Origin: Telluria mixta
GTDB lineage: Bacteria; Pseudomonadota; Gammaproteobacteria; Burkholderiales; Burkholderiaceae_D
DNA length: 64,000 nt
Reading direction: 5' to 3'
Assembly (NCBI RefSeq): GCF_029223865.1
Contig: NZ_CP119520.1
Coordinates: forward strand, 434,001 to 498,000
How positions within the stretch are numbered: the first letter of the stretch is position 1; the number at the start of each line of letters is the position of its first letter. The notes under the pieces were generated by a model. That model was given only the letters and a program-made list of their open reading frames with translations. It made no database searches and was not told the origin of the DNA. Positions 44,709 through 53,545 of this stretch are shown piece after piece. The position numbers were made by a program, and so were the translations under genes.

Positions 44709-45581
44709 ATGCTGAGCCTTCACACCAACGCCGCTTCGCTTTCCGCACAAAATTCCCTGAGCCGCACCCAGAGCGCGCTGTCGACCTCGATGACCCGCCT
44801 GTCGACCGGCTACCGCATCAACTCGTCGATGGACGACGCAGCCGGCCTGCAGATCGCCACCCGCCTGAAAGCCCAGACCAGCGGCATGGCCGTCGCAATG
44901 CGCAACACCCAGAACTCGACCTCCATGCTGCAGACCGCCGACGGCGCGCTGGGCGAAGTCAGCAACATCCTGGTTCGCATGAAGGACCTGGCGACCCAGT
45001 CCGCCGACGCCTCGTCGACCACCGACGACAAGGACGCGATGCAGTCCGAGTTCGACGCGCTGGGCAACGAACTGAACAACATCATGAAGAACACCACCTT
45101 CGGCGGCAAGGCGCTGCTGAGCGGCGGTACCATCGCCAGCTCGATGACCTTCCAGATCGGCGCCAGCAGCAGCGAAACGATGACGCTCGACCTGTCGGCC
45201 GCCGGCACCGTCGGCAGCGTGGCCGACCTGGATACCGCGTTGGGCGCCGTGACGGCGAAATACGCCGCCCCGGGCGCTACCGCCGGCACCGAACTGACCA
45301 GCGCTCCGACCACCGCGATGGACAACGTCAAGGCCGCACTCGACAAGCTGGGCGCCACCCGTTCGGCACTGGGCGGCGCGGCTAACCGTCTCGACCACGT
45401 TTTCAACAACCTGTCGAACATCAGCACCAACACGCAGAACGCCACCGGCCGCATCATGGACGTCGACTTCGCGACCGAATCGTCGAGCATGACCTCGAAC
45501 CAGATGCTGATGCAAGCTGGTACCGCCATGCTGAAGCAGACCAACAGCATGTCGTCGATGGTCATGTCCCTGCTGCAGTAA
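44709..45581 (+). CDS. fliC: Flagellin (lateral type, LafA-like)
   Basis: 290 residues from ATG 44709, seven bases after AGGAG. The conserved D0/D1 N-terminus (LHTNAASLSAQNSLSRTQSA ... RLSTGYRINSSMDDAAGLQI) and C-terminus (GRIMDVDFATESSSMTSNQML) flank a very short central domain, giving a small flagellin typical of lateral or minimal filaments. It is exported by the adjacent FlhA-type apparatus and capped by the FliD encoded at 58.8 kb. A terminator follows at 45634. In laf loci flagellin usually lies next to the cap gene; here it has moved to the other end, beside flhA. Confidence 0.93.
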   Translation: MLSLHTNAASLSAQNSLSRTQSALSTSMTRLSTGYRINSSMDDAAGLQIATRLKAQTSGMAVAMRNTQNSTSMLQTADGALGEVSNILVRMKDLATQSADASSTTDDKDAMQSEFDALGNELNNIMKNTTFGGKALLSGGTIASSMTFQIGASSSETMTLDLSAAGTVGSVADLDTALGAVTAKYAAPGATAGTELTSAPTTAMDNVKAALDKLGATRSALGGAANRLDHVFNNLSNISTNTQNATGRIMDVDFATESSSMTSNQMLMQAGTAMLKQTNSMSSMVMSLLQ

Positions 45582-45633
45582 TCGCAGGGCCAGTGATGGC
45601 CACCCCGGGCCAGTAGAGCCGGGATTCGAAAGA

Positions 45634-45656
45634 GGCCAGCCACAAGCTGGCCTTTT
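45634..45656 (+). terminator. Intrinsic terminator after flagellin
   Basis: GGCCAGC (45634-45640), loop CACAA, GCTGGCC (45646-45652), then TTTT. 52 bp after the flagellin stop. Confidence 0.8.
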
Positions 45657-45676
45657 CACTTTACACTGCCGAGATC

Positions 45677-46546
45677 ATGGCCAGTCTATCCATCCCCGCT
45701 CTTCCGCCTCCCGTCATTCCGGCAAGCGCGCCCGGCGCCCTGCCGGCGGCGCCAGTCGGCGCAGTCGCGGCCGCCGTCCCGGTCGCCTTGCTGCAGGCCG
45801 AGCTCGAGGCGCTCCCGCTGCCGCTGCCGGCCGCGCAACCGGCGCCCGCTCTCCCGGCCGGCGACGCCCTGCCCGACGCCGCGGCGATGCGGCCCGACCA
45901 GGTGGTCATGGCACGCCAGCTCACCTGGCCACGCCCGGACGGCGGTGCGCTCGCCGCGTCCTGGCGCGGCATGGTGCGCAGCTACGGCACGCAGCTCGTC
46001 GCGCGCGCGGTGCAGGCGTCCCAGCAACAGCGCGGCCAGTCGCTGCCCGGCACCTTGCTGCAGAGCGGTTTGGATGCGCGCGTGCTGCGCCAGGCCGATC
46101 TCGCGACGCTGCCGCCCGACGCCTGGCGCTTCACCGTGCATGCGGGCGGGCCGCAGGCCCAGCACCTGCGCGTGATCGGGGAAGAGGAAGCGGCGCAAAA
46201 GCCGCAACGGCGCCGGCGCCGTGCCGCGCTGCGCCTGGAACTGGTGCTGGCCGACGGCACCGTCGTCACGGTGCAGGCGGAACCGCTGGCCGATGGGGTC
46301 ATGCTCGACGTGTGCACGCTTGACCCCGGCACCCTGCTCCACCTGCGCGCGCTGCAGCCGCAGCTGGAAGATGCCGTGCGCCGTTCCGGCCTGCGCGTGC
46401 TCGGGTGGACGTGGAGCGACAGCCTGCCGAAAGGCCCGGTGCACGCGCGCCTGCCGTCGACCGAGGCGGCCGCCGCCCTCAGCCTGCCCGTGTTCCGCGC
46501 GATGGCGGAACTGGCGCTATTGCTGCCGGCGGAAGCCGGCGCCTGA
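45677..46546 (+). CDS. Uncharacterised protein, possibly FliK-like, in flagellar locus
   Basis: 289 residues, not recognised. The first 70 residues are Ala/Pro-rich and low-complexity. A central part (TWPRPDGGALAASWRGMVRS) is followed by a basic stretch (KPQRRRRRAA) and a C-terminal half (RLELVLADGTVVTVQAEPLA ... LRALQPQLEDAVRRSGLRVL) whose beta-strand/helix order resembles the C-terminal domain of FliK-type hook-length proteins. A second, clearer FliK lies at 60.9 kb. It is convergent with flhA, with adjoining stop codons (46546/46547). A role in flagellum assembly is inferred from position only. Confidence 0.5.
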   Translation: MASLSIPALPPPVIPASAPGALPAAPVGAVAAAVPVALLQAELEALPLPLPAAQPAPALPAGDALPDAAAMRPDQVVMARQLTWPRPDGGALAASWRGMVRSYGTQLVARAVQASQQQRGQSLPGTLLQSGLDARVLRQADLATLPPDAWRFTVHAGGPQAQHLRVIGEEEAAQKPQRRRRRAALRLELVLADGTVVTVQAEPLADGVMLDVCTLDPGTLLHLRALQPQLEDAVRRSGLRVLGWTWSDSLPKGPVHARLPSTEAAAALSLPVFRAMAELALLLPAEAGA

Positions 46547-48643
46547 TCACCCAACCGTACCGATGATCGAGACTTCCCGGTTCTCCGGGATCTCGTTATA
46601 CGACAGCACGTGCAGCCCCGGCGCGAACAGGCGCGCGTAGCGGGCCAGCAGCGGGCGGATCTGCGGCAGCACCAGCAACAGCGGCGGCGTATGCTGCTGC
46701 TTCATCTGCTCGCGCGCCACCGGCATGTTCAGCTGCAGTTGCGACAGCAGCTGCGGATCGATCGGGTAGTTGTCCAGCACGACCTTGCCGCCGCCGTTCT
46801 GGCGCGCCTGGTTCAGGGAACCGAGCAGCATGTTTTCCAGCTCGCCCGACAGGTTGAACGCGGGCATGTCCTTCTTCTTGCCGTACAGGCCCGACACGAT
46901 CTGGCGGCGCAGCGCGCAGCGCACCTCGGCCGCGAGCAGGATCGGATCCTTCGTCGATTCCGAGCTGTCCAGCAGGGTGGTCGCGATCACGACGATGTCT
47001 TTCAGCGACACGTTCTCGGCCAGCAGCACGCGGAACACGCGCAAGAGCTGCGTGTGCGTGAGCGCCTTGTCCAGCGCGCCGGCCAGCTTCGGCGACAGCG
47101 CGGTCAGGCGCTCCATCAGCGCGGGCACGTCCTCGTGGCGGAACAGTTCCGCCATGTAGTCGCGCGCGACCTTGGACGTGTGCGTGGCGATCGCGCTCGG
47201 CACCTCGACGACCTGGTAGCCCTGCCCCAGCGCGTGCGCCTTCTGCTCCGGATCGATCCACGTGACGGCCATGCCGAACGCCGGCTCGATGCCGGGGATG
47301 CCGTCGATCTCGCCGTACACGTTCGGCGACGGAATCGCCATCAGGCATTCTGCCACGACCTCGCCCTCGGCCACGACGGTGCCGTTGATCGCGATCGCGT
47401 ACTGGTTCGGGCGCAGCGTCAGGTCGTCGCGCACGCCGATCGCCGGCAGCAGGAGACCCATCTGCTCGGACAGGCTCTGGCGCACGCCCTTGATCCGTTT
47501 GGTCAGCACTTCGCCCTGGCCCTTGTCGACCAGGTGCACGAGCTTGTAGCCGACGGTGATCGAGATCGGCTGCACGACGGGCAGTTGCTGCCAGTCGAGT
47601 TCCGGCGTGCGGTCGTCGCGCAGCGCGGCCTCGATGGCGGCCACGTTCGATTCGTCCGGCGGCGCCACCTGTTCGCGCGCCAGCTTCCAGCCGACGTAGC
47701 CGATGGCGGCCGCGAACACCATGAAGAACAGCGACGGCATGCCCGGCACCATGGCCAGGATCAGCATCACGCCGGCAGCCGAATACAGCACGCTCGGATT
47801 GGCCAGCAGCTGGCCGCCGACCTGCTGTTCGAAGTCGCCCGAATCGCTGATGCGGGTGACGAGGATCGCCGCCGCCGCGGACAGCAGGAGTGCCGGTACC
47901 TGGGCGACGAGGCCGTCGCCGATGGTCAGCAGCGCATACTGGCGGAACGCGTCGCTGAACGACAGGTCGTGCATCAGCGCGCCGATCGCGACGCCGCCGA
48001 TCATGTTGATCAAGAGGATGAGGATCGACGCGATCGCATCGCCGCGCACGAACTTGGAGGCACCATCCATCGCGCCGTAGAAGTCCGCTTCGGACGCCAC
48101 GTCCTTGCGGCGCACCTGCGCCTGTTCCTGGTTGATCAGGCCCGCGTTCAGGTCGGCGTCGATCGCCATCTGCTTGCCGGGCAGCGCGTCCAGCGTGAAG
48201 CGCGCGGACACCTCGGAGATACGTTCCGAACCCTTCGTCACGACGACGAAGTTGATGATCATGAGGATCACGAAGACGACGATACCGACGACGAAGTTAC
48301 CACCGATGACGACGTTGCCGAAGGCCTCGATCACGTGGCCGGCGGCGTTCGTGCCCTCGTGGCCGTGCAGCAGCACGACGCGCGTGGACGCGACGTTCAG
48401 CGCGAGGCGCAGCAAGGTGGTGCCGAGGATGACGGTCGGGAAGACCGAGAAGTCCAGCGGCCGCCTGGTCGAGACGGACGTCAGGATCACGATCAGCGCC
48501 ATCACGATGTTGAACGTGAAGAGCACGTCCAGCAGCACCGGCGGCAGCGGCAGCATGATCATCGCCAGGATGGTCAGCAGGAACGCCGGGGTGGCGAACT
48601 TCTGGCGGCGCAGCTCGAGCATCAAGCTGTTGATCAAGTTCAT
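46547..48643 (-). CDS. flhA: Flagellar export-gate protein FlhA (LfhA-like)
   Basis: 698 residues. About eight N-terminal transmembrane helices (residues 1-330), the cytoplasmic FHIPEP motif region (residues about 145-160, VVVTKGSERISEVSARFTLD then PGKQMAIDADLNAGLI) and a C-terminal docking domain that binds chaperone-substrate complexes. It is the nonameric ring of the flagellar type III export gate. Start codon overlaps the flhB stop by four bases. The order flhA-flhB-fliR-fliQ-fliP-fliN-fliM on one strand is that of the lfhAB-lfiRQPNM operon of Flag-2 lateral systems. Confidence 0.93.
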   Translation of the reverse strand: MNLINSLMLELRRQKFATPAFLLTILAMIMLPLPPVLLDVLFTFNIVMALIVILTSVSTRRPLDFSVFPTVILGTTLLRLALNVASTRVVLLHGHEGTNAAGHVIEAFGNVVIGGNFVVGIVVFVILMIINFVVVTKGSERISEVSARFTLDALPGKQMAIDADLNAGLINQEQAQVRRKDVASEADFYGAMDGASKFVRGDAIASILILLINMIGGVAIGALMHDLSFSDAFRQYALLTIGDGLVAQVPALLLSAAAAILVTRISDSGDFEQQVGGQLLANPSVLYSAAGVMLILAMVPGMPSLFFMVFAAAIGYVGWKLAREQVAPPDESNVAAIEAALRDDRTPELDWQQLPVVQPISITVGYKLVHLVDKGQGEVLTKRIKGVRQSLSEQMGLLLPAIGVRDDLTLRPNQYAIAINGTVVAEGEVVAECLMAIPSPNVYGEIDGIPGIEPAFGMAVTWIDPEQKAHALGQGYQVVEVPSAIATHTSKVARDYMAELFRHEDVPALMERLTALSPKLAGALDKALTHTQLLRVFRVLLAENVSLKDIVVIATTLLDSSESTKDPILLAAEVRCALRRQIVSGLYGKKKDMPAFNLSGELENMLLGSLNQARQNGGGKVVLDNYPIDPQLLSQLQLNMPVAREQMKQQHTPPLLLVLPQIRPLLARYARLFAPGLHVLSYNEIPENREVSIIGTVG

Positions 48644-49779
48644 GTCGGGGTAACCTCACTCAAAGCGGCCGGCACGGCCACGTCATTCGGGAAACGCGGG
48701 GGCGCCTGGCGCCGGCCCGCACGGAAAGCGTTCAATTGCAGCACGTAGTTCAGCACCTGCGACACCGCCTGGTACAGCGCGGCGGGAATCTGCTGCTGCA
48801 CCTGGCTGGTGTTGTAGATGGCACGTGCCAGCGGCGGCAACGCGATCGTCTCGATCTCGTGCTTCGCCGCGACGGAGCGGATGTACAGGGCCATCTCGTC
48901 GATGCCCTTCGCCACCACGAACGGCGCTTCCGCACGCTTGGTGTCGTACTTCAGCGCGACCGCGTAGTGCTCGGGATTCACGATCACCACGTCGGCGGTC
49001 GGCACCGTCTTGTTCACGTTACGGCGTGCCATCTGCTGCTGCAGCTGGCGGATGCGCGCACGGATCTCGGGCTTGCCCTCGGTGCTCTTGTATTCTTCCT
49101 TCACTTCCTGCTTGCTCATGCGCTGGCCGCGGGCGAACAGGAAGGCCTGCAGCGGCACGTCGATCAGCGCGAACAGCACGAACACGGCGACCAGCGCCAT
49201 CAGGCCGTCGAACATCATGCCGCCGCCGTGCAGCAGCGCGTCCGGCAGCGGCATGCGCTGCAGGTTGACCCACGCCGACAGCGCCGAGCGCACGACGTGC
49301 ACCAGCACCACCGCCAGCAGCGCGGCCTTCGCCACCGACGTCGCGAATGTCGTCCAGTGCTTGCCCGAGGCCAGGTTGCCCAGGTTCTTCACCGGCGAGA
49401 AGCGCTCGAACTTCGGGATCAAATTGTTCGTCGAAACGACCCAGCCGCCCGGCACCAGGCTCGCGGCGATGATCGCGAGCGGCACACCGGCGAGCGGCAG
49501 CACCATCTTCACGAGCAGCACGGCGGCGCCGCTCCACACGACGGTCATCGCGTTCTCCATCGAACCGGCCGCACCGAGCGGCGCGTACACGAGCCGGAAC
49601 AGCGACCGGAACGATTCCAGGTAGTCGGGCAGCAGGAACACGAACAGCTTCAGGCTGACAAGGATCCCGACCGCCGTGGCCAGGTCCTTCGAGCGGACGA
49701 CGTGGCCCTGCTCGCGCGCCTTCTTCAGCTTCTGGGCTGAGGCCTTTTCTGTTTTATCGCCGCCGGTACTGTCAGCCAT
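48640..49779 (-). CDS. flhB: Flagellar export switch protein FlhB (LfhB-like), variant cleavage motif
   Basis: 379 residues: an N-terminal Lys-rich DKTEKASAQKLKKAREQG segment, four transmembrane helices (about 30-210) and a cytoplasmic C-domain. The self-cleavage site reads NPEH (residues 268-271, in VIVNPEHYAVALKYD) instead of the usual NPTH. FlhB normally cuts itself between Asn and Pro to switch from rod-hook to filament export; Asn-Pro and His are kept, so cleavage may still occur. Overlaps fliR by eight bases. Confidence 0.92.
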   Translation of the reverse strand: MADSTGGDKTEKASAQKLKKAREQGHVVRSKDLATAVGILVSLKLFVFLLPDYLESFRSLFRLVYAPLGAAGSMENAMTVVWSGAAVLLVKMVLPLAGVPLAIIAASLVPGGWVVSTNNLIPKFERFSPVKNLGNLASGKHWTTFATSVAKAALLAVVLVHVVRSALSAWVNLQRMPLPDALLHGGGMMFDGLMALVAVFVLFALIDVPLQAFLFARGQRMSKQEVKEEYKSTEGKPEIRARIRQLQQQMARRNVNKTVPTADVVIVNPEHYAVALKYDTKRAEAPFVVAKGIDEMALYIRSVAAKHEIETIALPPLARAIYNTSQVQQQIPAALYQAVSQVLNYVLQLNAFRAGRRQAPPRFPNDVAVPAALSEVTPT

Positions 49780-50551
49780 GCGCCGCCCCCATCTGCTGCT
49801 GGAGCATCTCCAGCACCTGGTTCGTCATCTGCACATAGTGTTCCGGGATGAAGCGCACGACCTGCACGAGCATCATCAGGCCGAACAGCGTCACCAGCGA
49901 AAAGCCCAGCGAGAACAGGTTCAGCGACGGCGCCACCCGGTTCAGGAAGCCGAAGCCGATCTGCACGACCAGCGTCGAAAACACGATCGGGAGCGCCAGC
50001 AGGATCGCGGCCGAGAACACCCAGCCCACGTTCAGCGCCACCGTCTCCAGCAGGAGACTCTTGTAGCCGCCGCCGACCGGCCACGCCTTGAAGCTCTGGC
50101 CCAGCACGCCCGCGAGCACGAGGTGGCCGTCGACGGCGAAGAACACCAGGATCGCGACGAGGCCCAGCAGGCCCGAGATGACGTCCGACTGCTGGCCGTT
50201 CACGGGGTCGTTCATCTGCGCCATCGAAAAGCCCACCTGGCTCGAGACGAGGAAGCCGAGCATGTTCACGACGGCCATCGTCAGCTGCATGGCGAGGCCG
50301 ATCACGCCGCCGATCACGGCCTGCTCGATCATCACGACGACGCCGGCCAGCGAGAACGGATCGGGCATGACGGCGCCTTTCGTCAGCGGCAGCATCAGGA
50401 ACGCGAGCACCACGGACAACAGCGCGCGCACCGGGATCGGCACGAGCGCGTCGCCGATCACGGGGGCCGTCGACAGCAGCGCCATGACGCGGCAGAACGG
50501 CCACCACAGCGCGCTGATGAACGGCAGCAGCAGGTGGGATACTTCCAGCAT
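49772..50551 (-). CDS. fliR: Flagellar export protein FliR (LfiR-like)
   Basis: 259 residues from ATG 50551. Six hydrophobic segments; conserved pieces include AFCRVMALLSTAPVIGD-like text near residue 20 (PFCRVMALLSTAPVIGDALV) and LVQIGFGFLNRVAPSLNLFS (about 190-209), typical of FliR/SctT. It forms the FliPQR export channel with FliP and FliQ. Overlaps fliQ by one base and flhB by eight. Confidence 0.92.
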   Translation of the reverse strand: MLEVSHLLLPFISALWWPFCRVMALLSTAPVIGDALVPIPVRALLSVVLAFLMLPLTKGAVMPDPFSLAGVVVMIEQAVIGGVIGLAMQLTMAVVNMLGFLVSSQVGFSMAQMNDPVNGQQSDVISGLLGLVAILVFFAVDGHLVLAGVLGQSFKAWPVGGGYKSLLLETVALNVGWVFSAAILLALPIVFSTLVVQIGFGFLNRVAPSLNLFSLGFSLVTLFGLMMLVQVVRFIPEHYVQMTNQVLEMLQQQMGAAHG

Positions 50552-50820
50552 CAGCCGACCAGGGTCGCGGCGCGCTGGAACACGCTCACGCAATAGTCCA
50601 TCAGTTTGCCGGTCATCCAGTGACCGGCGAGGATCAGGGCCACCAGCGTCACGAGGAGACGCGGCAGGAAGCTCAGCGTCTGCTCGTTGATCTGGGTGGC
50701 GGCCTGCACGAGGGCGACGATGACGCCGGCCACGAGGCCAGGCACCACCAGCACCATCACGAGCAGCATCACCAGCTGCAGGGCTTCGACGACGAAGTCG
50801 ACGGCGATATCAGGAGTCAT
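50551..50820 (-). CDS. fliQ: Flagellar export protein FliQ (LfiQ-like)
   Basis: 89 residues from ATG 50820; two transmembrane helices (about 17-40 and 52-75) with the family text LVPGLVAGVIVALVQAATQINEQTLSFLPR (two parts, residues about 28-57). Part of the FliPQR channel. Eleven bp after fliP. Confidence 0.92.
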   Translation of the reverse strand: MTPDIAVDFVVEALQLVMLLVMVLVVPGLVAGVIVALVQAATQINEQTLSFLPRLLVTLVALILAGHWMTGKLMDYCVSVFQRAATLVG

Positions 50821-50831
50821 GTGAATGAATG

Positions 50832-51608
50832 CTAGATGCCGTGGATGCTGCCGACCAGCGTATTCACGGTCAGGGTCCAGCCATCGACGAGCACGAACAA
50901 CAGGAGCTTGAACGGCAGCGAGATGACAAGCGGCGACAGCATCATCATGCCCATCGCCATCAGCACCGACGACACCACAAGGTCGATGATCAGGAACGGA
51001 ATGAACAGCATGCAGCCGATCTGGAACGCGCTCTTGAGCTCGGACAGCACGAAGGCGGCCATCTTCACCGTGAAGCCGCGGTCCATCGGCTTCATCTCGG
51101 CCGGCTCGCCGGCCAGGTGCGCGATCTGGGCCAGCGCCGTCTTGCTCGTCTGGGCCAGCATGAAGCGCGACAGCGGCACTTCGGCGATCTTGAGCGCCTG
51201 CTCCAGCGAGATCTTGTCCTTGTCGTACGGGACGAAGGCCTCGTTCCACACCTGTTCGCCGACGGGACGCATGACGAGCAGGGTCAGGATCAGCGCGACG
51301 CCGGTGATGATCCGGTTGGGCAGGCCCTGCTGCAGGCCCAGGGCCTGGCGCAGCAGCGACAGCACGATCACGAAGCGGGTGAAGCTGGTCATCATCATGA
51401 CCAACACGGGCAGCAGCCCGAGGATGGTCATCAGGACCAGGATCTGCGACTTCACCGTGAGGCCGCTGGACGAGCCGGGGATCACGCCGGGCAGGACGTC
51501 CGGTCCCGCGGGCGCGGCCCATGCACTCGCGCCGGCCAGCAACAGTACGGCGCCCGCGATGGCGGGCGCGAAGCGGCGCAAACGGGCGCCGCCGATGTGC
51601 AACGTCAT
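50832..51608 (-). CDS. fliP: Flagellar export protein FliP (LfiP-like)
   Basis: 258 residues: a cleavable signal peptide (to about residue 31, ASAWAA), then four transmembrane segments with the SFTRFVIVLSLLRQALGLQQ motif (about 73-92) and RGFTVKMAAFVLSELKSAFQ signature near residue 180. Core of the export channel. Overlaps fliN by four bases. Confidence 0.93.
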   Translation of the reverse strand: MTLHIGGARLRRFAPAIAGAVLLLAGASAWAAPAGPDVLPGVIPGSSSGLTVKSQILVLMTILGLLPVLVMMMTSFTRFVIVLSLLRQALGLQQGLPNRIITGVALILTLLVMRPVGEQVWNEAFVPYDKDKISLEQALKIAEVPLSRFMLAQTSKTALAQIAHLAGEPAEMKPMDRGFTVKMAAFVLSELKSAFQIGCMLFIPFLIIDLVVSSVLMAMGMMMLSPLVISLPFKLLLFVLVDGWTLTVNTLVGSIHGI

Positions 51609-51970
51609 GACGTGATCAGGTCCAGGTTGAGGCCGTCCAGGTCGATCACCTTCAGGCCGTACTGCTCGCCCGCGACGACCACTTCGGCGCGCCCGATCGC
51701 GGCGCCGTTGACCTTGATGACGAGCGGCTCGCCCGCCATGGCGTCGAGCGGCAGCACGCTGTCCGGGCCGATCGCCATCAGTTCCTGCAGCGAGATGCGG
51801 GCCGAGCCCACTTCCAGCGTCAGCGTCACCGGGATACGGCGCATCATCTGCGGCAGGCGCGGCGCGGCTTTCGGTGCCGGAGCCGCATTGGCCTTACCTT
51901 CTGCGGCTTCTTCCGACAGCTCGTCGTCGATGAGGATATCGCCACCGGCGAATTGATCGTTCAGGTTCAT
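51605..51970 (-). CDS. fliN: Flagellar motor switch protein FliN (LfiN-like)
   Basis: 121 residues: an acidic, Ala-rich N-terminus and one SpoA domain (RIPVTLTLEVGSARISLQEL ... GEPLVIKVNGAAIGRAEVVV). It forms the C-ring base with FliM and helps dock FliH. Five bp after the fliM gene. Confidence 0.9.
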   Translation of the reverse strand: MNLNDQFAGGDILIDDELSEEAAEGKANAAPAPKAAPRLPQMMRRIPVTLTLEVGSARISLQELMAIGPDSVLPLDAMAGEPLVIKVNGAAIGRAEVVVAGEQYGLKVIDLDGLNLDLITS

Positions 51971-51975
51971 GTTGA

Positions 51976-52836
51976 TTACTCGGCGTCTTCAAAAGAGGTT
52001 AAACACAGCTTGCCTTTGTGCTCGGCGACGGCGGCGGTGAACAACCGCGCCTCGTCGAGCAGGACGTCGGCCCGGCCCACGTTCACCGGGATCACGTCGC
52101 CCACCTTCAGGTCGAACAATGCGCCCAGGGTGATTTCCTTGCTGACCAGGCGGCCGTCCAGTTTGACCTGGAGTTTGGTCGCAAGCGGCTCGGCCGGTCC
52201 GCGCGCGGCGGTCGGGCGGCCACTTTCCGGGCGCAGCGTGCCCAGGATCATGGCCATCAGTTGCTGGTCGGGCGCGATCCAGAACTGGCCGGTGTTATCG
52301 TTGTTGTCACGGACCTGCACGCGCAGGGCCCAGTTGCTTTCGCCGGGCATTGCCGAAGGCACCACGGCATTGGCCTGGACGGGCCGCGGTGCCACGTCCA
52401 TTGCCACACTGGCAGCGACGCGTGCATACAACAGATCCACCATTTGTTGCGTTAGTACGACGCCCAATCTTTCTTCAGTGGCCGTCACACGCTCGGTTTG
52501 CGGGTCCCGCTGAGTTGCGCCGGCGCCACGTCCACCGTAGCGTCGCTCCAACAGTGTCAGTAATAAACCACGCTCGAAAGTCACCGCGACGGTACCGAGA
52601 GCACCCAGTACGGCCATCCAGCGCAGGCTCATTTCTTGCGGCACGCGGCCGAATTCAACGGTATCGAGACGCCATCCGGCCCAGTAGCGGCGCGCGCTGC
52701 CTTGCATGGCAGCGTCCAGGTCTTCCTGCAGACGCGCGGCGAACAGGGGCAGCAGATGTACCGGACGCCCTAGAAGACAGGGGTCGAGCACTTGGTGCTG
52801 CAGGGTGGTGTCGGGGTTTGCAATCGGCATGGTCAA
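51976..52836 (-). CDS. fliM: Flagellar motor switch protein FliM-like (LfiM-like), lacking the CheY-binding N-terminus
   Basis: 286 residues (ATG at 52830 is an alternative start). The C-terminal SpoA domain is clear (LQVKLDGRLVSKEITLGALF ... IPVNVGRADVLLDEARLFTA); the middle domain is divergent. The N-terminal LSQxEIDALL-type peptide that binds phosphorylated CheY is missing, and the protein is about 40 residues shorter than chemotactic FliM. Lateral-type FliM proteins often drive non-switching or differently controlled motors. First gene of the leftward export operon. Confidence 0.85.
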   Translation of the reverse strand: MTMPIANPDTTLQHQVLDPCLLGRPVHLLPLFAARLQEDLDAAMQGSARRYWAGWRLDTVEFGRVPQEMSLRWMAVLGALGTVAVTFERGLLLTLLERRYGGRGAGATQRDPQTERVTATEERLGVVLTQQMVDLLYARVAASVAMDVAPRPVQANAVVPSAMPGESNWALRVQVRDNNDNTGQFWIAPDQQLMAMILGTLRPESGRPTAARGPAEPLATKLQVKLDGRLVSKEITLGALFDLKVGDVIPVNVGRADVLLDEARLFTAAVAEHKGKLCLTSFEDAE

Positions 52837-53163
52837 ATTAAAAAAATGATAAGCAGAGATGCTTTCTTTTCATTCCTCTGGGCAACAATTATACCCGGGA
52901 AATTGTGTCACGCCATTTGATTTTCCCCTTTGAATTCGCCATTGCCCTACGGTAAGATACGGTCACTGCGCTGGGGAAATCAAAAATTCTCTCTGGGTAT
53001 CGGACGGGACCGCTGCTATTCTCCTCGGTTCGGCGCCAGAAACCAAGCCACAGTATGACACTGAAAATTTAACAATTTTCTTAATGTCAACGGTAGTTGC
53101 AAAGAATGTAACACCAGTCTTCTAAGCAATATTTACCTAAAGTTACAATCCGCAAACTTAAGC
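52837..53163. promoter_or_regulatory. Divergent flagellar promoter region (fliM / fliE), 327 bp without a gene
   Basis: AT-richer than its surroundings. Leftward: GGGTATAATTGTTGC (minus strand, 52896-52882) contains both a perfect TATAAT and a weak GG-N10-GC sigma-54 pattern, 45 bp before fliM. Rightward: an interrupted palindrome, TGACA-CT-GAAAATT-TAAC-AATTTTC-TTAA-TGTCA (53056-53089), about 75 bp before fliE, looks like an operator. The sigma-54 activator gene lafK that lies here in other Flag-2 loci is absent. Confidence 0.45.
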
Positions 53164-53529
53164 ATGGGAGCGACGACCACGATGGGAACTGAACTTGCCG
53201 GCCTGATCCGGGCCGACCTGGCAGCCCTCAGCAACGATGCCAACCGCCTCGCCAGCGTGGCGCCGGCGGCCAATGCCGGCCACCCTGCCCTGGGCGATGG
53301 CACCGGCGACTTCTCCTTCGCGCAGAGCATGAAGAATGCCCTGGTCAGCGTGGACCAGGACCAGCAGGTGGCCAACCAGAAGATGGCCGACGTGGACAGC
53401 GGCAAGAGCGACGACCTGGTCGGCGCCATGCTGTCGTCGCAGCAGGCCAATCTTTCCTTCTCCATGCTGATGCAGGTCCGTAACAAGGTGATGGGTGCCG
53501 TGGACGAGCTGATGAAGCTGCCGGTGTAA
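53164..53529 (+). CDS. fliE: Flagellar MS-ring/rod adaptor FliE
   Basis: 121 residues; ATG at 53182 is an alternative start. The C-terminal half carries the family core (FAQSMKNALVSVDQDQQVAN ... GAMLSSQQANLSFSMLMQVR NK, residues about 52-110). It joins the MS ring to the rod and is the first exported rod protein. First gene of the rightward fliEFGHIJ operon, 16 bp before fliF. Confidence 0.88.
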   Translation: MGATTTMGTELAGLIRADLAALSNDANRLASVAPAANAGHPALGDGTGDFSFAQSMKNALVSVDQDQQVANQKMADVDSGKSDDLVGAMLSSQQANLSFSMLMQVRNKVMGAVDELMKLPV

Positions 53530-53545
53530 CGGGAACGAACCGAAC

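Noticed and set aside
52882..52896. Sigma-54 promoter for the fliM operon (GGGTATAATTGTTGC)
   Set aside because: The same bases contain a perfect TATAAT and the -24 half is poor; kept only as an ambiguous promoter region.
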